From Falciphora oryzae (Eukaryota > Ascomycota > Sordariomycetes > Magnaporthales > Magnaporthaceae), in the NCBI GenBank assembly GCA_000733355.1, contig JNVV01000001.1, positions 2,088,064 through 2,152,063 on the forward strand: a DNA stretch of 64,000 nucleotides, read 5' to 3'. Under the pieces are notes generated by a model that was given only the letters and a program-made list of their open reading frames with translations, was not told where the DNA came from and did not search any database. Both the position numbers and the translations under genes were made by a program. Positions within the stretch are counted from its first letter, which is position 1. The number at the start of each line of letters is the position of its first letter. Positions 24,026-35,731 of the stretch are shown here, in pieces.

Positions 24026-27000
24026 AAGGGAACGGAAGAAAAAGAACAAAAGAACAAAAAACGGTGAGTGTGTGTTACGACCGCTTTTTTCGTTTTCTAG
24101 ACGCACATCAGATGATGAAGCTGAAACCCGGGCCCGATCCCTACCTTGAAGTGGCTGTGGAATTCTTCTTGATCATTTCCTCTTTGGCACAGCCGTTCGT
24201 CTCCTTTTGCTCGTCCTCTGACTTGAAGAGATTGCAAAGGCCTGCTTGCCAATTTTCCTTCATCTCTGCTTTTCCCTCGCTTTGCATGTGATTGTTGCGT
24301 GTGATTCACGCAACAAGAGACTGGGCACTGCTGCGCCCCCACCGTTCGCGTACTGTCCAGATTCACGTATGCTGCTCACATAATACACACGGTGCCACCA
24401 CGCCCAAAAATGACCCCACCGTGTTGCGTTTTTTTGCGACCCAAATGTGGTTTTGAGGCGTGCAGCAGGCAAAGAGACAGGTAAGCACGGCTGGTCTAGT
24501 CTAGACCGGGCAGGTACCGTCTACCTCCCCTTCTTGGGGCAATTACATAATTAGGAAGACAGCCCGTCCGGGTTGCTCCGGCTTTTACGAGAGAGGGCCC
24601 GGATAGAGTTGCCTCGTTGGGATTGGTGCGTGTTTACGTTGTCAAGGCCGCCACACAATCGTGTCTTGTCGTCTGGCTTGTCCTGTCTCTCACTCCCGGG
24701 GACAAGGAAGGTCATTGAGGGGGCAGAAGGAAGAAAATAATACGGAGAGATTATTTTCTTGGTGACGCCTTAGTTTGGTATGCTCTGTAGCTTCACGAAC
24801 CTGCGGGCACTTTACCCCTCATCCAGATTCTGATATTCACCCTCCTCGTCGATTACGACTGATAAACTGATAGGCCCAGGGAGTCATCCCGAAGCGTGCG
24901 GAGCCGGGCGGGGAAAAAAGAAGGGGTCGTCGTCGTTTTGGGGCGGGACGCGGGCGGCTCACGGATGAAGCGGCAAGCGGCCGCGGGAGTGCGGAGGCGG
25001 GGGATCACGGTCTCGTTCATGCTGGAAACATTTCCCCCGACGGGTTTTTGGGGAGACAAAGTTGCTGCCGATGGATCCAATTGGACGAGGGGTTTTGATA
25101 ATACTGTTGTGTGCAAGTCGATCAATGGAGCTGTCCTGCATCTTGATGCCATTATTCAACCTCGATCGATAGGATGAGAGATATCAAACGGTGGCGCATC
25201 TCGAGGAAGGAGAACAAAACAATCCGAGTAAGCCCGCACACCAACGCTTGGTTGATCTAATTATCCGACTTCTCTCTGCGCTACGAGGCACACAGTACGT
25301 GTCTCATACGCCTACTTCAGAAGAATTTCCCCCTTTTGCCCGATCGAGATGGAGGGTGGCGCGTCGACGCAGGGCACATCGTTGATACCAATCGCAGATT
25401 ATTCGAAGCATTGCATGCAACTTCGCTTCAGCACATCACGCGGCAAACACCACCGCCATCCATCTCAGCACACAAAAGACGCAGACGCAGGGCTCGGCTG
25501 GGCGTCGGCAACTTTGATTCCCATGCCGAGCTCCCGGACACATGGAGCTGCCCCATTGGGAAAAGGAGGGTGCGCCACAAAGAGCCTCACCCACCTTTTT
25601 TTTGCCCTACCACCTACCAGAATGAACCCTTTCGTCATTTCCGCTACGGAGTTGCGAAAGGACGTCCGTCCACGGCAACGCGCTGGCCTGGGTGCAGAAG
25701 CACGCGCGCGTATTATCCATTCGCCGCCGTTTGGGTTGATTATTATTGCCGTACCGCACCGCAACCCCCCTTCGGGCTTTTCCCGCCCAGCCTCTGGGCG
25801 AGGAAAATGCGCAGGGCTCGTTTCAGCCCCAAGGATCCATCGCGGCCGTTTTGTGAAGGATCGAAATCGTGCGTCGACGACGCACGTCCCGCACTCCGAA
25901 ACTTGCCGACTGCATCTGCCATTCTAGGCCCGTCGAGGCCATCTCAAACCATTTCGCGGGAAAGGGTCATGGGCCTTGGTATGGAGGGGTTGTTGGCTTT
26001 CCATGGAGCCTTGCTAGCTTGCCGCCCGCGTTAGACACGACCGGGAGTTGCGTCTACCGGCGCACACCGAACAGGCGCAACTATATACCGACTGTTCGAG
26101 GCCAAGCTTGCGACTGACGGTCAGTCTCGTCAAGTGCTGCTGGCTGGCCTTGCGCTTGGTGGTGGTGAGGTAATCAATTGGCTTCTGCACATCATGCGCG
26201 TGCCGCAGCTGGTGTGGTGTGGCAAGCTGGAGGCGAGGCTAAATGATTACCCGCTGGCCCGCGTGATGTGCCGTGACCGTACCAGCCACCACCACCGCAG
26301 CTCTATCCGGAAGGATGTTGTGATCTTTACAGCAGGGGCCCTTCTTCGTCTCGTCAAAATGATGATTGATGGGTTAAATGGATTGGGTTGGACTGGCTCG
26401 CTCTCTCATCTGCGGCCGCCGGTCTTCGGCGCTTGCGGTAGCATTTAGTTCCAACTCCCTGGACGAGAAGCTATCAGACCCAGACCTCGAAGGTATCCGT
26501 CCGCGTTGCCGCCTACGACGTATTTATTGGGCTAGGGGTCGAGATGATGAAAGCCCAGAACGCCGCTGTCCACTTCTTGAGGTACCGGTACACTGCACCA
26601 ACGACAGGACGAGGGGAGGGGGTTGCAGATGACCTGGCCTTAAACCTGCACCTGGAAATTATCGGTGGGCCTTTCCGTGTGCGAAGGCTTGTTGCCGTTG
26701 GCTGTGCCCCCGCGTTCGTCTCCATGACTCGCAGGAGAAAGATCAACGGGAGAGGAAAAGCAATTAGTTTCCAGGTTCCCGGCTGGTGTTTTTGTGATTC
26801 TTGCTTTCTTTCCTTCTTCGGAGGTCAGATCGGACATCACGGGTGGTTGCCCAAATTACCTTACCCTATGCACGCGAGGAGATCGAGTTTAAACCGTTTG
26901 TTTCCGCTTCTTGCGGTGGCTTTTCTGGAACCCACCTTTGTGAAGAATTTCGCTGTCCTCGTGCTCGTCCGCCGACGCGCAGCTTCTCCAAACCCAGGTG

Positions 27001-27836
27001 GGGAACAAGGATGGGGTTGGCTGGCAGGCTGGACCTCTCTTGCGCGCGTGCCCACATGGTGTGGGGAGTGGGGAACTGGGGAGGCGGGCATTGTGTAATT
27101 GGTAGGTAATCCTCGTCGGCGAAACCTTCGAATTTGTGCATCACAGCATTGAGTGCAGTCATTCCTGGCCCGTCGGCATTTGAGTCGAGCAGACTGTGCA
27201 AAATGTGCGAAACCGGATGTGGCCATGACTTGGACCGCCCCCGGCGTCGGTCTGCTGCTGGTCTGGCCGAGCTACCCTGAACGGTTTTTGGTTTTGTTTT
27301 TGTGCCTAGGCCGGACGGCGGGAATGACGAAATGACGACCGCTGCAACCCAGCTCGCGCAAGCATCCCGTTCCAGTCACTTTTTCTTTTTTGACCCTGAG
27401 CGGAGAAGACCAGGACCGGGCTCTCTCCCCTCCTCCACATCGTTGGTCCCGCCCCCCACAAAGGAGGAGAAGAAAAACTGGACAGGACAGCGACTTGGCG
27501 TACAAGCGAGAGGTGAGCGGCGGGAGCCCGATCGGGGGAGTTTCCAGGCCAGGGAGGTACCTGGACCGGCGCAGCGACGTGGTGGCGGTACCTCGAAGCG
27601 GGATCGCTCATCGACGTGCGTGCATGGCTGGGACATGGGGTGTGTGGTGTCCGATGGCGCCGCACCCACTCCCCGCCCTTCTATTGAACGAAGGCCAGCC
27701 CGCCCTTTGCCGCGCGCACCTCCAGCTTATTGCCGGGGGTGGGCGCACAAAGCAACAAGGTCGGCGTCCAAAGTAACGGGTACAGACGAGCACCTGACTT
27801 TTTAATTCTTTTTTCGATGCATCCTTTCAGGTTCCC

Positions 27837-27860
27837 TTTTTTTTTTTTTTTTTTTTTTTT
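27837..27860. repeat. poly(T) tract
   Basis: Twenty-four T residues in the intergenic region upstream of the Zn2Cys6 regulator. Confidence 0.9.
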
Positions 27861-29192
27861 CCTTGCCCCGGACCATCCAGGTCGATTGCTCAGCATGCAG
27901 AACCAGCATCATCCCGACCTCCGCTCCAAGGAAGCTGGCAGCCAACCGCAGGGCGTGGCGGCAACCGCAGCGTTCCATCCTCGCACAGCTCGACTCCTCC
28001 CTTGTCTTGCTCCAGGTTCCCTCCACTCGGAGGTGCCTGCGGGCGTGGGCTCGGCATGGCAGCCAACTTGTACCCAGTACGCCGTCTGCGTAACCTGGTC
28101 TGGCCAGGCTAGGTACCGTTTTCTGCCATCACACTTACCTACTCACATCGTCGTTCTTACGCCTCTGCTTCTCTTTCATGACCGATTCCTGTCTGCCTGT
28201 CTGCCTGTCTGCCGAGCCCCCGAGGGCTTGCATACATCATGCTGCGTACTGTGTGCATCGCCGCCGCATTGTCTCCGATCCGGCGGTGGATGGGGCCCGG
28301 TGGTCCTCCTTTTGCCCCCCTGGACTCGGTGCAGTCACCTAGTGCAGCAGTAGCCTGGGGAAAATCGACAAGGTACTTTGACCATCCCTGCAACCCAGAC
28401 CCCAAGCATGCCCCCGGTGGGTGGGCACCAAGTCGAGGAGCGTATTTTTGCCTAGCTGGTGCATTGGAGACACATGGACGGCGCCCCAATCAAGATATTA
28501 AAACAAATGCGGCGCCCACTTCGGTCTGGGGGTCCCGCCGTAAAAGCGATCCTCGTTCCCGATGCCACCACATCCTGACTCCTGTGTCCATTCTCGCCTC
28601 TGCTCTCGCTGCTATCACCCTGTATCGACAGCTGTGCGTGCAAGCTTGCAGCAGGCGTCTTCGAGGCCAACGCTGCTGCCCGTGAGGTCCATGCTCTCGA
28701 CAGGACGGTGCTTGGGATGGCCACGAGTCTAGAGACGTCGCCTCTTACACGCACGACTCGCCGGCAAGACACGCCAAGCGGCTCGAGAGCAGACCTTTGC
28801 GAACTCTAAAAGCCCTTTTCCCGCGCAAGCGGCAAGCAAAATCCCAAGGACCGTATTCTCCGCCTGCGCCAGCTTACGAGTTGCTGTATGCGCGACTCTT
28901 CCTGGACTTGCATCCACCACGACGCACCTTGCGCATCCAGATCGCCCCGACTCAAGCCACCGAATCTGGCTGGCTCTTCAGGACATTCATTTGTCCCTGA
29001 CCTGTTTCCGTTCTGCTCTTTCCCTCCCGGACCAGAGCGAGAGAGAGAAAAAAAAGGCGGACTTGCATGGGAAATCTCACCGTCCCTCCCGCAGACCGCC
29101 GCAGCTGAGCGAAGTTGAGTCACAGTGAAGCTCAACACGGGGCCGCCAGCCACACACCACCGAAAAACCACAACACCCCACGGAAAGGAACC

Positions 29193-32100
29193 ATGAGCGG
29201 AAGCGAGAGCGACGGCGAGGCCTCGGTGTCGTCGAGGCCAGCCTCCGAGAGGGGAGAGTCGATCGCCGCGGAGCATCCCGATTCGCCATCACCGACCGCC
29301 CACGCCGCCGCCACATCCGGATCGCCTGCCCCTGCGGAGGAAGCAGCAGCCGGCAAGACGGCCAAGTCGCCGGGGTCCAAGAAGCGCAAGGAGTCGACGT
29401 CGACGGTCGCCGGCGACAGCGGGGAGCCGGCGGCCAAGATCACCAAGCGGCGCGCCGCCCGCGCCTGCGTGAGCTGCCGGGCCAGGAAGGTCCGCTGCGA
29501 CGTGGTCGAGGGAGCCCCCTGCGGCAACTGCAGGTGGGACAACGTCGAGTGCATCGTCCAGGAGAGCCGGAGGCGAAAGTGAGTGACCAGCTACCCTGCC
29601 CACCTCAGCGCCCGGAGCCATTGGCTCAGTCTCGCGGCCGCCGCGGTCTTTTTTCTTCCCTACTTCGTCGTGGCAGCCTCGAGACGGAGTTCCGTTCTCC
29701 CGCCCGACCCCAATCAACTGCAATTAATTGCAGGGTGCATCAATAATGATCCCAACACGACACGCGCACATCCACTCTTCACAATTCGGGTTGATTCGTC
29801 GCAATTTTGTCCTGCAATATTTTCCTTGTGCCTGCTGCTCAATGGGTGCGGGTGCGGGCTTTTCTGGTCTTCTTTTTTGGCTTGTGAAAGCTGCCAGATG
29901 ATCGGCAGAAATGCAGGAACCAATGAACTAACACGCCGCGACCAGGAAGAACATCTTCGCCGCGAGTTCGATTGGTGGGGCCACCTTGGCGACTTCAGCC
30001 GAGGCACTGCGCGCAAAAACGCCCGCAGCAAATCCCATCAACATCACCAGCGCCGACCTGCGACGGCCCAGCGAGGAGGGCGTCGCGATATCGACCCCCG
30101 CCGCCAACGGGAATGATGCCCAGAGCGGCGCGGCGGGCGGCGCCACGTTGCTGGACCACACCCCGGTGGACGGCCATGGCCATGTGCCGCACCTCATATG
30201 TAAGCTGACCTGGCGACCCCCCAATCAGTTGCTGCTGCTGCTGCTGCTCCTCATTTTCACATGGCAATCGCACACAATTATCCCGAGATATGCGACATGC
30301 CGTGTGTGTGGGGGGTGGACCTGAGGAGGCCGTGACCGCCGCTGTGGGCGATCCTCCTCAATGGGACCCTTGCTCTGACACGACATGACGCTGCGCTCGC
30401 CACAGACCAGCAACGACCAGGATTCCGCCCCGAGAACTCGGCAGAGCTGCTCTCCAAGCTGGGAGACAGCATCAACAACCCGCGTCTGCTCTGGCCCGAT
30501 CCGCCGCTGAACCCCAACAACCTGTTTGGCGACATCCGCACCGCACAGTTCCTCAGCTCACTCGAGGAGCCCGACCTGTCCCTGTACTCGCAGCTGCCCG
30601 CCTTCGTCAAGCCGCTGCCCAGCAAGCTCACCTCGGACGATGTCAAGTACCTGCACGCCAAGGGCGCCCTGTCGCTGCCCGAGCTCAGTCTGCAGAACGC
30701 CCTGCTGCAGGCATATGTGGAATTTGTCCACCCGTACATGCCCCTAATTGAGCTGCACGACTTCCTCAACGCCATCCATTCTCGTGATGGTCTCTGTGGG
30801 CAAATCAGCTTGTTTCTGTACCATGCCGTTATGTTTGCTGCCACCGCTTTTGTCGACATTAGGCATCTGCAGGAGGCTGGCTACCCTACAAGGAAGGCCG
30901 CCCGCAAGTTCTACTTTGCCAAGACCAGGGTAAGTCCTCTTTTTGCCGGCCAATTTGGTTGTCAGGGCTGACATGTCATATCCGCTCCGCAGCTCCTGTA
31001 CGACTTCGACTACGAGTCGGACCGGTTGGTCCTGGTGCAGGCGCTCCTGCTCATGACCTACTGGTACGAAACACCCGACGATCAGAAGGATACATGGCAC
31101 TGGATGGGCGTCGCCATTTCGCTGGCCCACACCATCGGGCTGCACCGCAACCCGGGAAGCACCAACATGGCGCCCCGCAAGCAGAAGCTGTGGAAGCGCA
31201 TCTGGTGGTCGTGCTTCATGCGGGACAGGCTGGTCGCGCTCGGGATGCGCCGCCCTACCAGGATAAAGGACGAGGACTTTGACGTGCCGATGCTGGTCGA
31301 ATCCGACTTCGAGCTCGAGGCGCTGTCGGACGAGAACCAGCTGTTGTCAGCTGACTGCGCCGTGGTGCGCGATCTGGGGATGCAGCGCGAGCTCGCTGAG
31401 CTCTGCATCCAGAAGGCCAAGCTGTGTGTGCTGATAAGCCGCATGCTCAAGGCCCAGTACTCGGTGCTCATCCGCGACGCGACCAAGCCCGAGAACACGA
31501 CCAACAGCACCATGATGCTGTTCCCCAACAAGACGCTCGACAACCTCGACGGCATCAACGTCGTCGACCTCGAGCTGACGGGCTGGCTGGAGGCCCTGCC
31601 CCCCGCCGCCCAGTACCGCCCGTTGACGCCCCTCGACGTCCAGCAGGGCCGCTCGACCGTGGCGGTGCAGCGCAGCCTGCTCCACATGGTCTACTACACC
31701 ACCGTGTCGGCCCTGCACCGGCCGCAGTTCCTGCCGGCGTCGCCGTTCCAGGCCCCGACGGCGTCGCGCCAGGTGCAGGACATGTCGCGACTCCGGGTGC
31801 GCGAGAGCGCGGCCCGCATCACGCACATGGCCTCGGAGCTGCACCAGCTGCGGCTCGAGCGCTTCCTGCCCACCACGGGCGTGACCGTCATCCTCCCCGC
31901 CATGATCATCCACCTGCTCGAGATGAAGAACCCGATGATGGAGGTGCGCGCCACGGCAACTAAGGGCTTCCGCCAGCTCCTGCGCGTCATGGAGAAGCTG
32001 CGCGACATCTACTCGGCCGCGGACTTCGCGACCGTGTTCCTCGACGCCGCCCTGCGCAAGGCCGCTATCGACCTGAACCAGCCCAACCCCGTCGGGGCTG

Positions 32101-32918
32101 CCGAGGCGCTGGGCGCCGTCATGGCCAACGGCGGCGGGCACAGACAGCAGCAGCAGCAACAACAACGGTCCAAGCGGCAGCTGTTCCAGCAGCGCCAGAG
32201 CCACCATTACGGCCAGAAGGCGTCGCTCAGGACCAAGCCGGCCACCATCGCTCCCGCTCTCAACTTGGCGGGCGCCGCTGCGCTGCGGCGCGAGATGGGC
32301 GGCGCTTGCGACGAGCTCTCGACCCCACCTCCCGAGAACGCGCCATATATCAACCAGATCGAGATGGGACTGTTCCACGGTGAGCGGTCATATAACAATG
32401 GTATCCCGCAACAGCAGCAGCAGCAGCAGCAACCTCAGCAGCAGCTACCTATTGGCAGCGGCAGCTTGGGAAACAACATCGACCCGGCTGCCCTTGCGGC
32501 TGACGTGGCGGTGACGGCGGGCCACTCGCCGCCGCACACGGAGAGGGACCTCGACTCGGCGGTCGGGCTGACACCGTCGGCCAGCGGGGGCTCGTCGGGC
32601 GACGGCGAGCACGGCGGGTTCGACATGGTGGACGTGGTCGACTTTGGCAGCGGCCACGACGAGTTCGACTGGAACGCCATGACAGGCACGAACCTCGATT
32701 TTGACCAGTGGCTCCAGTTCCCTCCGGCAGAGGGTTCCGGCGGCGGTGGTGTCAATGGATGTGAGAAGAACAACAACGGTGGCGGCGGCGAGGCGTTGGA
32801 GACGCAGGCGGCCGCGGAGCAAACGGCGGGCGTCGACGCCGACCCGATCCACGACTTGATGCTGGTCAATAGCCTGTCGGCTGACGCGGGCGCGCAGCCG
32901 ATTGCTGCGAGCGCCTGA
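29193..32918 (+). CDS. Zn2Cys6 transcription factor, FarA/FarB/CTF1 (cutinase/fatty-acid regulator) family
   Basis: Predicted 1,029-residue nuclear activator. The binuclear zinc cluster is formed by Cys92, 95, 102, 110, 113 and 120 (ACVSCRARKVRC...), with the basic KKRK and RRRK stretches around it. A fungal-specific transcription factor domain spans about 230-480. The family controls fatty-acid use and cutinase genes through CCTCGG elements. Exons: 29193-29578, 29946-30199, 30406-30929 and 30993-32918. All junctions are GT-AG and preserve frame. Intron 1 (367 nt) follows the zinc cluster immediately, and intron 2 carries a short GCT repeat. The C-terminal third has two Gln runs and an acidic segment (EFDWNAMTG, LDFDQW) typical of activation domains. 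I cannot decide between FarA (CTF1-alpha) and FarB (CTF1-beta). The long intron 1 is the least certain part of the model. Confidence 0.87.
30231..30248. repeat. GCT trinucleotide run in intron 2 of the regulator
   Basis: Six GCT units just inside intron 2 (30200-30405) of the FarA/CTF1-type gene. Noncoding in the predicted transcript. Confidence 0.75.
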
Positions 32919-35731
32919 GCTGGAACATCTGTATCCGTATATCTGTCCCCGTGAGTTGGATTTTGTGTTTGGGTGGTCATTTCTGCTTGGGAGATTATAC
33001 GGAAGGTCCCATGGGTCGTACACTGGCTTCTTGTGTAAGACTTGGACTGCCGGAGGAGTTTGATGGCGTTTGAAAAGTCTTTTTTGAGAGGTACAAGGAT
33101 TGGTCTCTTGTGGTATTGCAATGTTGGACGAGGTCGATTTGATTTGATACCTGACGACTTGATGGGCTTGGATTAAGGGGAATGGTACCACCCGTCTGGG
33201 TGCGCTCTTTTTTTATTGTTTTTGCTTGGACGTGTTGATTCTTCCCTGTAGACTTGTTGGGTTACAGAGAGGCGCGTCGTTTGGGTGAGGGGTTTCTGTG
33301 GCCGGAGGACAAACGTGCGACTCGGGTGTCATAAAACCAATCTATGGCTTGGAAATGTTCAGATCTCGTATGACACCTCGAAGGCACCCGCCGTGTTGCG
33401 GGTGGATCGAGTCGTCTATGTGATACCACGATCATCCGCTCCGAGCCAAAGCTGGCCTGTGTGGCCTGCGCGACCCGGGCGGACTCAAGCAAGCGAGCAA
33501 GCCGGCAAGACGCATGTTGAAGAGCTATTCTATGCAAGTCATGACTGGGGGTGATTCTTCAGGGGCACAAAACGGCACTGCACGTCCTTTATTCTTCCTT
33601 GGGTGCCTAGATGCTGAAGGAACCGCGAAACCCCAGGTTGCCCAGAGCGAGCCAGGCCAGAACGGACAACGGCCATCAGGGCTACCCATGTCGCCTTCTC
33701 CATGGTGATCTCGCGCGGGTGCTCCGAGCGCGCCCTGTCTCCCACGTCTCCTAGGCGATACCCCGGGGCCTGGAGAGGCTAGTGGGTGGATCGCTTCCAG
33801 GTTGTTTTACGGCAGGTTTTGCTTTCCCTCTTCTCTGGCGCTCATCAATGTTGTTGCGTCGCGGCGTTGCTTTTTTCGTTTCTATCAATAGCGGCTATCT
33901 TCTATGCCGGGGAAAACGCCAGGCTCCCAGGCATCCATCCGTCACGTCACATCCCACCAGCCCGACCATGCCGAGGTTATGCTCCGAACGGATGTAAGGT
34001 CTTGGCTGCACGATCTACGGGCGCTTGTGCGGACGGGTCCAATGATGAGGGATAAAATTATGCGGTGAGTCGTGCAGTGCGTTGGCAATGGCGGTGGCAG
34101 TGGCGCGCGCCGAGACCAATGGAGAGCGCAGGAGGCGGCTGCGTCGGGCAGGTAGAATTGAAACAGTGTCTTACTCGGAATGCAGCGGGCGGATGGACTT
34201 GCTCGTTTGCCGTGCCGAGACAAAAAAAAAAAAAAAAAACAAAGCGGAAAGAGGGGGGAAGGAATAAAAGCGTCGTAATAATGCAAGCAAGCAAACGCTT
34301 CTACCGAGCGAGCGAGTGAGTGACCTCTGCAAGTTTCGAAACAAACGGCGACGTGGGGGACAAGCAAGGCCGAAGAGACAGAACATAAACGGACACACAG
34401 ACACGCAAGACAGCTGACAGATGACGCTGGGCGGCTCCTTTCACAAGCCGCAGACGGGCACGACAGCGCACAAGGCAGGCGGGCGGAAGGAAGGAAAGCC
34501 CATGTCTTGTCAAAATCGAATTGGATCGCCTCCCATCTGTGCGTCGTTTAAGTTACGTCGCCCACCCTGCCTGACAAGAAGGCGTTTGCAGGGGAGTTAA
34601 TTGCTTGGACCAGAAAGCACCGGCCAGAGGCACCCAGAAAGAACCCATCTTTTACCGCATTTGGGGCTTCTCCATCTCCCCACTTGCCGCTTGGGCCTGT
34701 GCCAATGTGCCAAGTTGGCCTAGCGCGGGCTCTCGTTTAGCGTGCTGGGCCGGCTTTGTTTGTATTTTCTATTGATTTTCTGTTTGAGTGATTTCCGAAT
34801 TTTCGCTGGGGTGGATCTCCATCCAGATCGCAGCTGCCGCCACCACCGACGGCCGCATCCCTGCCTGCGCACTTGGGTTGCTTGCTGGCTCATGTTCATT
34901 TTATCCACCGGGGCGCACGCGGCTCGGGTCCTGCCAGCGCATGAAGGACGAACCTCTCGCATCGTCTGCCCGGGCTTTGGGACGAGAATAGCGTCGCGCA
35001 AACCCAGCCTCAACCACCACGTTCCTTTTGTCCTTTCGCCCCATTACCGTCAGCTCCTTTCTTTGTTTCCTGTGCCTGCCTGCGCCCCCACCTTCATTTT
35101 TCGCCTCGTTTTCTGAATTGCGTCTTCTCCTTTCTCTGGTGATTCTTCCCTTGTCTGACGGTCTTTTTTCCCTGCTCGTCATTTTTTCCTTGTTTTTTTT
35201 TTTTTTTTCTTCTTTGCTGCTTTGCTCGCCCTCCGCCAACAATGGCGCCCTCTCATGGCTTCGTCGCTTTGTAGTAGGCCGGCACATCCGTTTGTCAGTC
35301 GCGGTCTCGGGCATCCCCGCCGACAGTGCGCTCCTGCGCCAGCCCGCCGTCCAACCAGCTCGTCTCAGAGCCCAAACGGACAACAAAGGCTGCGTTGTGC
35401 GCGGGGAATGGAAAGCGGCGGGTGCCCGGTGCTACAAAGATCCAGACCATCCCATATTGCTGTCACCTCGTCCTCTTCCAGCTTTTCTGCTCGTCATCGT
35501 CGACACGATTCTCTCCGTCTCCTCCCATCATCTTCGGCTTCTGAGCGCTAGACGCCCACCCACAACAACACCCCCCTTCGAGACCGAGACGCCGGAACGC
35601 CACGCCCTCCTACCAGTCGACGACCGCCCCGTCGATTACCTCATACCTCGGACCTCACGAACAAGCTTCGCATCACCAACGGAACCTCGAAAGTCTACGG
35701 CCGGCCCAGCCCCGGCTTTCCTGACATCGCC
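32919..35731. other. 2.8-kb intergenic region with pyrimidine-rich leader
   Basis: Between the Zn2Cys6 regulator and the GAS2-domain gene, both on the plus strand. The last 700 bp (about 35020-35730) are strongly C/T-rich on the plus strand, with a T-run near 35195. This fits a long 5' leader or promoter of the downstream gene. Open frames there are Phe/Ser/Leu-rich artefacts of the pyrimidine bias. Eighteen A residues lie at 34222-34239. Confidence 0.5.

Larger units (their letters stand above)
23024..29192. other. 6.2-kb region without a supportable gene
   Basis: Holds three long homopolymer tracts and several overlapping random-looking frames, the longest about 230 codons at 25336-26034. 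None shows a domain, signal peptide or sensible exon chain. A TGTCTGCC-type short repeat occurs near 28190-28215. It may be the extended promoter or leader of the FarA/CTF1-type regulator, since regulator genes in these fungi often have large upstream regions. That is inference. Confidence 0.55.

Noticed and set aside
25336..26034. 232-codon plus-strand frame upstream of the regulator
   Set aside because: No domain or compositional coding signal, and a competing 192-codon frame covers the same bases.
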